A stretch of 64,000 nucleotides of DNA, taken from NCBI GenBank assembly GCA_020638295.1, contig JACKIU010000002.1:620001-684000 (forward strand), in the 5' to 3' direction. The stretch comes from Rhodospirillales bacterium (GTDB taxonomy: Bacteria > Pseudomonadota > Alphaproteobacteria > Micavibrionales > Micavibrionaceae). Under the pieces are notes generated by a model, which did not search any database, was not told the DNA's origin, and worked only from the letters and a program-made list of their open reading frames with translations. The position numbers and the translations under genes are program-made. Shown here in pieces: positions 8,533 to 16,360 of this stretch. Position 1 is the first letter of the stretch; each line of letters begins with the position of its first letter.

Positions 8533-8904
8533 ATGCGGGTTTTTCTGTTTTTTGTTCTTACTGTGCTGGCTGTGTCTGGTGCGGTCTCGGTGCAAGCGGC
8601 AGACGATTCGCCTGTGCAGTTTTTTGAGGCGCTGGGCGATGTGCCGCTGATGCCGGGACTGGTTGAACGAACGGATGGGGCTGTGAGCTTTGATAAACCG
8701 GGGGGGCGGATTGTCGAATCGGTGGCGGATTTGAACGCGGTGCCGGTTGATGATGTGGCGGCGTATTATGCGTCTGCGCTTCCTCAGTTTGGCTGGCTGC
8801 CGACGGCGCAAGATACCTATATCCGGCAGGGGGAGCGTTTGGAACTGCTCTTTGAAACCGATTCGGGCGGGCCTGTTTTGCGGATCAGTATTCACCCTCA
8901 ATAA
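8533..8904 (+). CDS. Exported protein of unknown function
   Basis: About 123 residues with a clear signal peptide (MRVFLFFVLTVLAVSGAVSVQA, cleavage after VQA). The mature part is small and acidic and has the pattern VPLMPGLVER...VSFDKPGGRIVES...VAAYYASALPQFGWLP...RLELLFE. I recognise no enzymatic motif. Proteins of this pattern look like a conserved hypothetical family near rpsT in some alphaproteobacteria, but I cannot name it. ATG at 8533 (or the adjacent ATG at 8530) is chosen because AAAGGA lies just upstream and the signal peptide begins there. Confidence 0.7.
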   Translation: MRVFLFFVLTVLAVSGAVSVQAADDSPVQFFEALGDVPLMPGLVERTDGAVSFDKPGGRIVESVADLNAVPVDDVAAYYASALPQFGWLPTAQDTYIRQGERLELLFETDSGGPVLRISIHPQ

Positions 8905-8953
8905 GGGTTTTTATGCTCTTTGTTTTGCGTGGTAGAAAAAATGCATCATTTCC

Positions 8954-8983
8954 TTGACAAGCAGGGTGTGTGCAGCGTATACC
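8954..8983 (+). promoter_or_regulatory. Promoter of rpsT
   Basis: TTGACA at 8954-8959, an 18-base spacer and TATACC at 8978-8983, about 100 bases before rpsT. It gives a 5' leader of about 90 bases. Confidence 0.6.
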
Positions 8984-8994
8984 TCACCGATCTT

Positions 8995-9003
8995 GTGGAT
9001 AAC
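8995..9003 (-). promoter_or_regulatory. DnaA box in the rpsT leader
   Basis: TGTGGATAA is the exact reverse complement of the strong DnaA box TTATCCACA. It lies within 15 bases of the expected rpsT transcription start. A single 9-mer can occur by chance, but the position and the nearby dnaA gene make it notable. Confidence 0.5.
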
Positions 9004-9080
9004 ATGCGGTGTTCGGGCCTCGAAACAGGTGGGTAGCCGGGCAGTTGCTAGAGAAGAAATTAGGAATATAAGGTTTAACA

Positions 9081-9353
9081 ATGGCAAACCATAAATCTTC
9101 AAAGAAAAGAATTCGCCGGAACGCAAATCGCACCGTGATCAATGGCGCGCGCATGAGTCGTATCCGTACCTTCATTAAAAAGGTTGAACTGGCACTGGGC
9201 GCCGGTGATGCAAAACAGGCTGAAACGGCGTTGAAAAATGCCCAGCCGGAAATCAGCCGCGGGGTCTCCAAGGGGATTTTGCACAAGAATACGGCTGCGC
9301 GTAAAATTTCCAGACTAACTTCTCGTATTAAGGCGCTTAAGAACGCGGCTTAA
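9081..9353 (+). CDS. rpsT: 30S ribosomal protein S20
   Basis: The 90-residue S20 protein binds 16S rRNA early in assembly of the small subunit. The N-terminus MANHKSSKKRIRRNANRTV is the basic rRNA-binding start of the family, and the C-terminal GILHKNTAARKISRLTSRI helix is also typical. Length is normal. It has its own promoter and terminator and lies 554 bases before dnaA, an arrangement seen in many alphaproteobacteria. Confidence 0.97.
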   Translation: MANHKSSKKRIRRNANRTVINGARMSRIRTFIKKVELALGAGDAKQAETALKNAQPEISRGVSKGILHKNTAARKISRLTSRIKALKNAA

Positions 9354-9421
9354 TGCAGACCGAAAACGCGAAAGATTAGTAGCGTTTCTTTAACTAAGCA
9401 TTTGACATTTATGAATTGTTT

Positions 9422-9452
9422 TAAAGTCCTCGAGATGAAAATCTGGAGGGCT
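9422..9452 (+). terminator. Likely rpsT terminator
   Basis: AAAGTCCTC pairs with GAGGGCTTT across a 12-13-base loop, 70 bases after rpsT. The T-run is short, so strength is uncertain. Confidence 0.5.
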
Positions 9453-9906
9453 TTCCTGTGTCTAAAATCAAAAGAATAAAAAAATTTCTTTTTTTGATTT
9501 TCGTGTTTTGTTCTTATTGCATCCACATATTTTTTTAGTGTAGGCTCATTTTCATCGGGACAAATGAGGGGCCGAACCGCCTTAAAAAAGTTTTTATCAC
9601 GTGCTCGTATTTGGGGCTGTGGTTTGGGTGCGATTGTGTGCCGATTGTAGAAGTTTACCCTTCTTTTTTGTAAAGAAGGATTGGGGATAGAGGCCACGGA
9701 GCCGGTGTGTAACGAGGATTGTTGCACGAGGGTTTTCGGGTAGGTTCAAAGCTCAGAATTTTAAAATTTAATAACGAATCGCAAGTCGGTGCCGAGGACC
9801 TTATCCGGTTTTCGCCAACCCTTTCTTGCGGCCTTAATTCAGGCTTTTTCGTGATTGGATAAAGTAGTTTTTAAGCACAGCCTTTAACAAATGGAGAGAT
9901 AAGGAA
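9453..9906. other. Non-coding region before dnaA
   Basis: No gene is credible here. It holds an A/T-rich inverted repeat (AAAATCAAAA near 9463 against TTTTGATTTT ending near 9501) and a small hairpin CCTTCTTT/AAAGAAGG near 9659-9680. No cluster of DnaA boxes was found, so it is not supported as an origin. The dnaA promoter must lie here, but no clean -35/-10 pair stands out. Confidence 0.5.
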
Positions 9907-11340
9907 ATGTCAGAAATGGGTGGAAAATCCGTTGCCCTTGTTCGGGGGAATGCTGAGTATCGGGATGCGTCCTTAGAGCCGAGCGTTGAAGTCATGAAGC
10001 TCTGGAAGAAGGTGCATAATGATATGCGTTCTGAATTCGGTGAAGCGATTTTCCGCAGCTGGTTGAAGCCTCTCACTCTCCAGGCTTTTTACCACGGCAC
10101 GATGGAAGTTTCAGTTCCGACCCGCTTTATGCGCGACTGGATCCAGAATCACTATGCTGAGCGCATTTTGGCAATGTGTGTCGAGGCCAGTGAAGGATTT
10201 GAAGAAGGCATTAAGCGTTTGCAGATTGTTGTTGTGCAAAACGCGATCATCGATGACGAGCCGGAAACGCAAGGTCTATCCAAAGCCAACCAGAATAAAA
10301 AGATCGATATTTCCGAAGTCTCTTCACCGCTGGATGAGCGTTTTACGTTTGAAACGTTTGTTGTCGGCAAGCCCAATGCGCTGGCCCATGCGGCCGCGCG
10401 CCGGGTGGTGGAAAGTCTGACGATTCCTTTTAATCCGCTGTTTATCTACGGCGGGGTTGGTCTGGGCAAAACCCACCTGATGCATGCCATTGCGCATGCG
10501 ATTGAAGAGCAAAATCCTGAAAAAACCGTAATGTATCTGTCGGCTGAGAAATTCATGTATCAGTTCGTCAAAGCCTTGCGCAGTGATTCGACGATGGCGT
10601 TTAAAGAGCAATTCCGCAGCGTTGATGTGTTGATGATTGACGATATCCAGTTTATCGCCGGTAAAGAATCCACACAGGAAGAATTCTTCCATACGTTTAA
10701 TGCGCTGGTTGACCAGAACAAGCAGATCATTATTTCCGCCGATAAAGCGCCGAGCGATCTTTCGGGGCTGGATGAGCGTTTGCGTTCACGCTTGGCTTGG
10801 GGCCTGGTGGCCGATATCCACCCGACGACCTATGATTTGCGTCTGGGGATTTTGCAAACCAAACGCGCGCAGCTTGGGGCCGATGTGCCGGACAGCGTTC
10901 TCGAATTTCTGGCGCTGAAAGTGACCAGCAACATTCGTGAACTTGAAGGGGCGCTGAACCGTATTGTTGCACATGCCGATGTAACGAAGGCGGAAGTAAC
11001 GCTGGAAACAACACAGGAAGTGTTGCAAGATTTGCTCCGTGCGCATGATCGCCGCATCACGATTGATGAAATTCAGCGCAAAGTGGCTGAGCATTACAAC
11101 CTGCGGATGGCCGATATGCACTCGGCGCGCCGGGCTCGTAATGTCGCGCGTCCGCGTCAGGTGGCGATGTATCTGGCCAAGATGCTGACCGCGCGGTCTT
11201 TGCCGGAAATCGGCCGCAAGTTCGGCGGGCGTGACCACACCACCGTGATGCATGCGGTGCGCAAAGTGGAAGAACTGATCGAGGAAGATGCACAGATAGC
11301 ACAGGATGTCGATGTCGTGCGCCGCGCCCTCACCGGCTGA
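9907..11340 (+). CDS. dnaA: Chromosomal replication initiator DnaA
   Basis: The 477-residue AAA+ initiator that binds DnaA boxes and melts the origin. Domain I (about residues 25-110) carries WKKVHNDMRSEFGEAIFRSWLKPL. Domain III has Walker A GGVGLGKTHL near residue 180, Walker B VLMIDDIQF near 240 and sensor motifs (DERLRSRLAWGL). Domain IV ends with the DNA-binding signature GGRDHTTVMHAVRKVEEL. Domain II is short. The ATG follows GGAGAGATAAGGAA. The protein starts about 25 residues before the usual domain I, and a downstream start is possible but lacks a better ribosome-binding site. Confidence 0.98.
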   Translation: MSEMGGKSVALVRGNAEYRDASLEPSVEVMKLWKKVHNDMRSEFGEAIFRSWLKPLTLQAFYHGTMEVSVPTRFMRDWIQNHYAERILAMCVEASEGFEEGIKRLQIVVVQNAIIDDEPETQGLSKANQNKKIDISEVSSPLDERFTFETFVVGKPNALAHAAARRVVESLTIPFNPLFIYGGVGLGKTHLMHAIAHAIEEQNPEKTVMYLSAEKFMYQFVKALRSDSTMAFKEQFRSVDVLMIDDIQFIAGKESTQEEFFHTFNALVDQNKQIIISADKAPSDLSGLDERLRSRLAWGLVADIHPTTYDLRLGILQTKRAQLGADVPDSVLEFLALKVTSNIRELEGALNRIVAHADVTKAEVTLETTQEVLQDLLRAHDRRITIDEIQRKVAEHYNLRMADMHSARRARNVARPRQVAMYLAKMLTARSLPEIGRKFGGRDHTTVMHAVRKVEELIEEDAQIAQDVDVVRRALTG

Positions 11341-11371
11341 TACGCTTGATGGTAAATAGTGTGGGGCTAAG

Positions 11372-11402
11372 AAAAGCGCGAGGGGTATTTTCGCGCTTTT
11401 TT
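11372..11402 (+). terminator. Terminator after dnaA
   Basis: AAAAGCGCGA, a 9-base loop, TCGCGCTTTTTT. It lies 32 bases after dnaA and overlaps the last codons of the convergent kinase gene. Confidence 0.85.
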
Positions 11403-12750
11403 ATTTTAAAAAACTTACAATCACACGGGTTCCGATTTCTGCCTGATCGACAACTACCTCTGCTTTGTGCAGATCAGCGATTTTTTTGACGATTGAGAGC
11501 CCAATGCCGATACCTTCCTGCTTTGTACCTGAAATCCGGTAAAAACGTTCGAAAATTTTTGTACGTAAATGTTCAGGAATTCCTGATCCTTCATCGTCCA
11601 GAATAAATTCCACCCGTTCTTTCAAATCATGAAAACGTATATGGATATTTGATTTTTCAGGGCTGTAGCGCACCGCATTGTCCAAAAGGTTCTTAATTAA
11701 GATTTCAAGCGAAGTTGCATCTCCTTTTACGATTGCATCTTGCTCAGGCACGTGAAGTTTTATGTTTTTGGCTTTTATGGCTGGTCTTATGGCATTCATC
11801 GCTGATTTGACGAGTTTGAGCAGACTTACATCGGACATGACGAACGTTTTCTCACTCTCAGGCTCCAATCTGGCCAAAAACAACAGCTGTGAAACGAGAT
11901 GAGTGGCACGGTTTACGCCCCGGACAACATTTTGCAGCTGTTTTTTTTGTTTCACACGGTCTTTTTCACGGATGGCGACCTGTGCTTGCATTTTCAGCGC
12001 AGCCAAAGGTGTGCGCAGTTCGTGCGCAGCATGGTTTGTAAATTGTTTCTCTGCGTCAAAGGACTCTTTAAGCCTGTCGAACAGCTTATTGACAGAGTAC
12101 ACAACCGGCTTCAATTCTTTAGGAACTGCATGCTCTTCAATCGGGCTGAGGTCGTTATAATGGCGTTGACCTATCGCTCCTGCCACAGCTTTAAGCGGTC
12201 TTAAACCATGGCCGACTGCAAACCATACAATAACGGCTATGAAGAGCATTTGTGCTGCCATGTGTACCAGAACAACTTCTGAAAAAGGGTGAAGAAAGAA
12301 ATCTTCAATGTCATGATGTGCCATGACGATAACATCGGTTTTTTTCTTACCTGGAACAGAAATAAATAAAGCACGCCAACTGTTATTGTTTAATTCCACA
12401 TCGCTAAAACCTTCTTGAAGGTTGAGTCGATAATCTGGGGCTGTTAACGACTGAAGCAACAGTTTATCGCCCTTCCAGATTTGATACCGTATATTCAAAT
12501 TGTTTTTGTCTTCCCGCAAAAATCGATAAATATCTTCAGGAATTTTGGCTTCGTATTCGTGGATTTTATCAAGATTGATTTCAAGCAACGAATACGCAAC
12601 CTGTGCTATTTGAGTATCCAAAAGTTTTCTCATCTCGGCGCGAATAGTGACATACGCGGACACAGTGACCATCCCCCAAACCACAAGAATTAAGCCGAGA
12701 AGGAGAACAAGAAGGCGTTTTTTAAGAGAAGGCGTTTGAAAAAACTGCAT
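11401..12750 (-). CDS. Sensor histidine kinase, QseC/PmrB type
   Basis: The 449-residue membrane sensor. One transmembrane helix lies at about residues 12-32 and a second at about 165-185, with a periplasmic sensor of about 130 residues between. The HisKA box is HAAHELRTPLAALKMQ (phosphorylated His near residue 246). The ATPase motifs are LLDNAVRYSP (N box), DDEGSGIPE (G1), ERFYR (F) and GIGLSIV (G2). It phosphorylates the response regulator encoded 2 bases upstream in the same operon. The periplasmic domain has no recognisable ligand motif. Confidence 0.93.
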   Translation of the reverse strand: MQFFQTPSLKKRLLVLLLGLILVVWGMVTVSAYVTIRAEMRKLLDTQIAQVAYSLLEINLDKIHEYEAKIPEDIYRFLREDKNNLNIRYQIWKGDKLLLQSLTAPDYRLNLQEGFSDVELNNNSWRALFISVPGKKKTDVIVMAHHDIEDFFLHPFSEVVLVHMAAQMLFIAVIVWFAVGHGLRPLKAVAGAIGQRHYNDLSPIEEHAVPKELKPVVYSVNKLFDRLKESFDAEKQFTNHAAHELRTPLAALKMQAQVAIREKDRVKQKKQLQNVVRGVNRATHLVSQLLFLARLEPESEKTFVMSDVSLLKLVKSAMNAIRPAIKAKNIKLHVPEQDAIVKGDATSLEILIKNLLDNAVRYSPEKSNIHIRFHDLKERVEFILDDEGSGIPEHLRTKIFERFYRISGTKQEGIGIGLSIVKKIADLHKAEVVVDQAEIGTRVIVSFLK

Positions 12751-12752
12751 GG

Positions 12753-13421
12753 CTATTTTCGCTTTTCTTCAATCATATACCCCACGCCACGAATGGTTTT
12801 AATGGTGTCTTTGCCTAATTTTTTGCGTATTCGGTGCATATGCACCTCAATGGCATTGCTCTCTATCTCATGATCCCAACTGTAGAGCATTTCTTGCAGT
12901 TTTTCCTTTTGGACAATCTTACCGACTTTCTCAATGAGGTGTTGCAAGATACGAAACTCTTTTGGGCCAAGATCAATCAAAAGATTGTTATGCCATGCTT
13001 TCAAAGAACCAGGATCAAGCCGTAAATCTCCGCACACAATACCTGACGCAATTGATGCACGATCTTTCCGGCGGCTGATAGCTCGAATACGGGCATAAAG
13101 CTCATCCAGATCGAAAGGTTTGACCAGATAATCATCGGCTCCCGTATCAAGTCCTGTAATTTTATCACTAAGCGCATCCCGTGCAGTCATAATCACTACA
13201 GGCACACCGTTTCTCTGTCCGCGTAATTCTTTTAACAGACTTGTACCCTCACCATCGGGAAGGCCGATATCTAAAAGAACTATATCGTAGTCATAAGAAG
13301 TCAGTGCGGCCTTTGCGGTTTCTATTTCGGTAGCCCAGTCTACGGCGTAGGCTTCTTGCTCCAGCCCTGCTTTGGTGGCTTCTCCAAACATCTCATCATC
13401 TTCCACCAGAAGTATTCTCAT
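12753..13421 (-). CDS. Response regulator, OmpR/PhoB family (QseB/PmrA type)
   Basis: About 222 residues. The receiver domain begins MRILLVEDDEMFGEA, with the phosphoacceptor Asp in VLLDIGLPDGEG (near residue 51), the Thr in IMTARDA and Lys in YLVKPFD. The C-terminal winged helix ends with NAIEVHMHRIRKKLG...IRGVGYMI. The start at 13421 is set by AGGAG 8 bases upstream; a longer frame exists but adds no domain. First gene of the two-component operon, divergent from the exported protein at 13647, whose promoter it probably controls. Confidence 0.94.
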   Translation of the reverse strand: MRILLVEDDEMFGEATKAGLEQEAYAVDWATEIETAKAALTSYDYDIVLLDIGLPDGEGTSLLKELRGQRNGVPVVIMTARDALSDKITGLDTGADDYLVKPFDLDELYARIRAISRRKDRASIASGIVCGDLRLDPGSLKAWHNNLLIDLGPKEFRILQHLIEKVGKIVQKEKLQEMLYSWDHEIESNAIEVHMHRIRKKLGKDTIKTIRGVGYMIEEKRK

Positions 13422-13472
13422 ATTAATGCTCCTGACCATGCATACGCTCTTTAAACACACTACACCACTTAT

Positions 13473-13549
13473 CTTACAAGAAAATGACTATTGGAAATAT
13501 GGATGTAAGGTTCATGTCATATTTTCGGTTTAAGATGAATATTTGTAAG
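13473..13549. promoter_or_regulatory. Candidate operators between the two-component operon and the exported protein
   Basis: CTTACAA (13473-13479) is the reverse complement of TTGTAAG (13543-13549). A third copy, ATGTAAG, lies at 13503-13509, and TTTAAG at 13529-13534. Repeated TTAAG-like half-sites are typical of PmrA/QseB-class regulators. The neighbouring 16-mer AGGTTCATGTCATATT (13508-13523) recurs at 14041-14056. Confidence 0.45.
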
Positions 13550-13646
13550 ACGCTTTTTCCCTTGGCAGTGTTTGTCCTGCCGGAAGAGGGCATACGAAAG
13601 CTCCACCGCAGGTGGAGCGTTTAACAACTTTTTTCAGGAGAAACAC

Positions 13647-13985
13647 ATGAAAAAAACACTTTTAATGTCTGCAGCATTGGCTGCTTTGGTGCTTGGCGCA
13701 CCCCTCACTTCTCATGCTGAAGATGCAGTAATTTCTGAAGATGCGGCAACAGAAAGCGTTCAATCCTTTGAAGAAGAAATCATGGTCAAAGAATTAACAC
13801 TGAAAGACGGTACGAAAGTGCTCGTCAAAGGTGAAGATGTCTTTGTTATCGATGCCTATGGCGCAGAAACCCCGGCCCTCGATGGGGTTCACGTATTAGA
13901 AGATGATACGTCCGTGACAACAAAAGACGGTAAAATCGTTCATCCTGAAGAGTCCGTTACTGAAGAGTTGGGTTCCGAAGAATAA
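13647..13985 (+). CDS. Small acidic exported protein
   Basis: The 112-residue protein begins with a signal peptide (MKKTLLMSAALAALVLGAPLTSHA). The mature part is strongly acidic (many Glu and Asp) with two short repeated-like strands, VKELTLKDGTKVLVKGEDVFVID and DTSVTTKDGKIV. No family is recognised. It is divergent from the response-regulator operon, the common position for a periplasmic protein controlled by, or modulating, such a kinase. The ATG at 13647 follows TTTTCAGGAG, and the longer upstream frame lacks a signal. Confidence 0.75.
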   Translation: MKKTLLMSAALAALVLGAPLTSHAEDAVISEDAATESVQSFEEEIMVKELTLKDGTKVLVKGEDVFVIDAYGAETPALDGVHVLEDDTSVTTKDGKIVHPEESVTEELGSEE

Positions 13986-14004
13986 AGACGGTACGGCTAA
14001 CAAT

Positions 14005-14035
14005 AAAACCCCGGACCCAAAATCCGGGGTTTTTT
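14005..14035 (+). terminator. Terminator after the exported protein
   Basis: AAAACCCCGGA, an 8-base loop, TCCGGGGTTTTTT: a strong stem with a T-run, 19 bases after the stop codon. Confidence 0.9.
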
Positions 14036-14040
14036 GTGTC

Positions 14041-14056
14041 AGGTTCATGTCATATT
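14041..14056 (+). repeat. Second copy of a 16-bp direct repeat
   Basis: AGGTTCATGTCATATT here matches 13508-13523 exactly. The two copies flank the small exported protein gene and its terminator. One copy lies in the promoter region, the other just after the terminator. Confidence 0.6.
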
Positions 14057-14081
14057 CTCAATTCCCGGCCTCTTCCTTAGG

Positions 14082-14279
14082 TGTTTAGTCCCGCGTTGTG
14101 GAGGAATCATGTATAAGGAGATTCCAACCAAGGAGGCATTATGGAACAGATATTGCACGGAAGCGCCCGCACGACGGCGGTCAAAGGCCTCACACCCTAC
14201 GAATATGTTTGCAAAATATGGACAAAAAAACCCGAACGGTTTAACGTCAAACCTCTCCTCCACAACGTGGGACTAAACA
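14082..14279 (+). mobile_element. Miniature element derived from an IS481-family insertion sequence
   Basis: The 24-bp ends 14082-14105 and 14256-14279 are inverted repeats with one mismatch, both starting TGTTTAGTCCC. Inside, a normal ribosome-binding site (AAGGAGGCA) and ATG at 14141 open a 55-codon frame to 14308. It starts MEQILHGSARTT, the N-terminus of IS481 transposases, then jumps at once to GLTPYEYVCKIWTKKPERF, the C-terminus of the same enzymes. All catalytic DNA in between (about 270 codons) is deleted. This is a non-autonomous derivative that could be moved by a full copy elsewhere. No clear target duplication was seen. Confidence 0.8.
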
Positions 14280-14410
14280 CCCTAAACCGGATTGATTATC
14301 TATTTTAAGTTACCAATGCCAAATATTTTCAATTCTCTGAAAAGAAAGGCTTGATTTCTATAGCTTTTCTCCATTATAAAGCATCCAGTCTTTTCGGACA
14401 TATCTAGTGC

Positions 14411-14486
14411 GTCCCGTTCGTCTAGAGGCCTAGGACACCGCCCTTTCACGGCGGCAACACGGGTTCGAATCCCGTACGGGACGCCA
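14411..14486 (+). tRNA. tRNA-Glu (anticodon TTC)
   Basis: The 7-bp acceptor stem GTCCCGT/ACGGGAC, anticodon stem CCGCC/GGCGG with loop CTTTCAC (anticodon TTC at 14445-14447), T-loop GGGTTCGAATCCC and an encoded CCA at 14484-14486. The gene is intact. Its 3' 44 bases (14443-14486) are repeated at 36203-36246, so it is the integration site of the genomic island that follows. Confidence 0.97.
14443..14486 (+). repeat. attL: 44-bp direct repeat in tRNA-Glu
   Basis: Bases 14443-14486 equal 36203-36246 exactly, from the anticodon loop to the CCA end. Flanking bases differ on both sides. This is the usual crossover region of a tyrosine integrase that targets a tRNA 3' end and restores the gene. Confidence 0.93.
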
Positions 14487-14530
14487 ATTAAATCAAATAC
14501 TTACAGATTTTATAATTTGTCATAGACCGA

Positions 14531-14553
14531 ACTTCCCCAACTTTTCCCCAATA
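14531..14553 (+). repeat. Left arm-type integrase site
   Basis: This 23-bp sequence containing ACTTCCCCAACTTTTCCCC is identical to 36073-36095. A partial third copy, ACTTCCCCAAA, lies at 14604-14614. Its location 45 bases inside attL suits an arm-type site. Confidence 0.7.
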
Positions 14554-14659
14554 AACGAAGACGGTTTTCCGGCCATTTCCGCAAGCTTCAACAATCCCCT
14601 GAAACTTCCCCAAAACACAGCGGCAACGTATGGAGATATAAGCGGAGAAGAAAGGACTC

Positions 14660-15889
14660 GTGCTTCGGGAAAACCGGCGTTATTTTCGTTTTATGAACAA
14701 AAACCTGTCACGCGCCGAGCTGTACGATCTGGTCTGGTCGGAACCGATGCACAAGCTGGCCAAGAAATTCAAAATGTCGGATCGCGGCCTTGCGAAGGCC
14801 TGCGGTAAGTATGATATTCCCGTCCCGCCGCGCGGTTACTGGAACAAGAAACAGGCCGGGCATAAAGTCGTCAAACGGCCTTTGCCGAGGCGGGCTCTGG
14901 GCATGTCGGACAGAATTTCCTTCGGGCACGGCTGGCATTACGGCTACCGGGCCTCTAATGACGAGGATATCGATATGCCGCTGCCACCCGCGCCCGAATT
15001 CGAGCCCTCCATGGAAGAGGTGCGCCGGGAAGCGGAAAAGATCGTCGCCAAGGCTTCCTTTCCTAAAAGCATGTCTTCGCCGCATCGCCTGATCGGCACG
15101 CTGCTGGCCGAAGACGAAAAACGCCGCGAGAAATGCCGATCCACGCCTTACGCATCACTTTGGGATCAGCCTTATTTTGACACGCCTTTCGAGAAGCGGC
15201 GGCTGAGAATTCTGAACGCGCTGTTTATCGGCATTTCCAAATGCGGGATGAAACCGGAATGCGACCGGAAGCGCGCCCGCAGTACGCTGATCGTGGTGGG
15301 AGAACAGACCGTTTTCTTCACCCTGGACAGCGTCAATGTCGGCAAAGACCAGCATGAACATGAGGAACGCTATAGCTTCAAAGCGCGCGGTGATAAAGAC
15401 CGGATGGTGCTGCGGCTCGGTAACTACTATACGAAACGCGGTGATGCCAAGTCGTGGGAAGATACGGAAGACAGAAAAATTGAAGATTGTTTCAAGGAAA
15501 TCGCCGCAGAGATTATCGTCGCGGCGGAACAATATTACCGCGACCGTGAGCTTGAGCTGTACGAATGGCGCGTCAAACGCAGAGAGGAAATGATCGAAGA
15601 ACGGAAACAGCGCCTTATCGAAGAGGAGCGTTCGCGCAAAGAGCGGCTTGAAAAGCTGGAACAGGATCGTGTCGATCATCTGCTTGGGCAGGCGCAGGCT
15701 TATCGACAGGCCTGCGATATTCGTGCTTTTATCGAGACCGTGAACGCAGCCTGTAAGGATGGTGATTTATCCGTTTGCGTTGATGATCTGCAGGACTGGA
15801 CAGGCTGGGCGAACGATCAGGCGAACAGTCTCGACCCGGTGACCTCCGGCCGGTTTACGGTGCGCCCTAATGCGGATGAGGAAGAGTAA
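14660..15889 (+). CDS. Island protein with N-terminal helix-turn-helix-like segment, function unknown
   Basis: 409 residues. Near the start the LSRAELYDLVWSEPMHKLAKKF, SDRGLAKACGKYDIPVPPRGYW region looks like a DNA-binding helical segment. The middle is mixed alpha/beta. Residues about 290-350 form a long charged coiled coil rich in Arg, Glu and Lys. Proteins with this N-terminus are common cargo in mobile islands, but no function is established that I can name. It is the first gene inside attL. The start is GTG at 14660, with GAAAGGA close upstream; ATG at 14693 is an alternative without a ribosome-binding site. Confidence 0.7.
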   Translation: MLRENRRYFRFMNKNLSRAELYDLVWSEPMHKLAKKFKMSDRGLAKACGKYDIPVPPRGYWNKKQAGHKVVKRPLPRRALGMSDRISFGHGWHYGYRASNDEDIDMPLPPAPEFEPSMEEVRREAEKIVAKASFPKSMSSPHRLIGTLLAEDEKRREKCRSTPYASLWDQPYFDTPFEKRRLRILNALFIGISKCGMKPECDRKRARSTLIVVGEQTVFFTLDSVNVGKDQHEHEERYSFKARGDKDRMVLRLGNYYTKRGDAKSWEDTEDRKIEDCFKEIAAEIIVAAEQYYRDRELELYEWRVKRREEMIEERKQRLIEEERSRKERLEKLEQDRVDHLLGQAQAYRQACDIRAFIETVNAACKDGDLSVCVDDLQDWTGWANDQANSLDPVTSGRFTVRPNADEEE

Positions 15890-15916
15890 GGCAGGTATTC
15901 GTTTTCACGGAGATTA

Positions 15917-16360
15917 TTAAGCCTGGCACTGTTGGCAAGTGCCGTGAATCTCGGTATTCCAATGTGCCATTTTAAAACCTGTATTATCGACCTTTTTTTG
16001 GAGGTCTTTCGGCAGGTGGCATAAATGAACTTCTTCGACCGTGCCGCAATCGTTACAGACGATAAATTGTGAGCCTTCATGGTTATGTCCGGCATGGCAG
16101 GCAACAAACGCGCTCAGGCTTTCGATTTTGTGAATGAAACCGTGTTCCTGTAAAAATTCAATCGCCCGGTAAACGGTGGTGGGTTTCGGCTTATCCGTGA
16201 CCTTGCCCATTTCCTCGATCACATCATACGCGCCTATAGGCCGCTTGCTGGCGGCGATAACCTCCAGTGTGATGCGGCGCGGCGGCGTGTAACGCAGCCC
16301 TTTGTCCCCGCAATAGGTTTCAAGCGTCCGGATCAGCTTTTGGATTTCTTTTTTGGTCAT
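15917..16360 (-). CDS. zur: Fur-family zinc uptake regulator
   Basis: The 147-residue metalloregulator. The N-terminal winged helix includes RYTPPRRITLEVI and KPKPTTVYRAIEFL (recognition helix). The dimer/metal half has HAGHNHEGSQFIVCNDCGTVEEVHLCHL and a final HGTCQQCQA, which gives two CxxC structural zinc sites and the His-rich regulatory site of Zur. When zinc is plentiful it represses, and in starvation it releases its targets. It is the last gene of a five-gene operon with an upstream Zur-like box (19559-19573), so it probably represses itself along with the transporter. Its start overlaps the preceding stop codon by 4 bases. Confidence 0.88.
   Translation of the reverse strand: MTKKEIQKLIRTLETYCGDKGLRYTPPRRITLEVIAASKRPIGAYDVIEEMGKVTDKPKPTTVYRAIEFLQEHGFIHKIESLSAFVACHAGHNHEGSQFIVCNDCGTVEEVHLCHLPKDLQKKVDNTGFKMAHWNTEIHGTCQQCQA

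Noticed and set aside
9354..9906. Chromosomal origin next to dnaA
   Set aside because: Only the single DnaA box at 8995 was found nearby and none in this stretch; no cluster of boxes or repeated 13-mers supports an origin.
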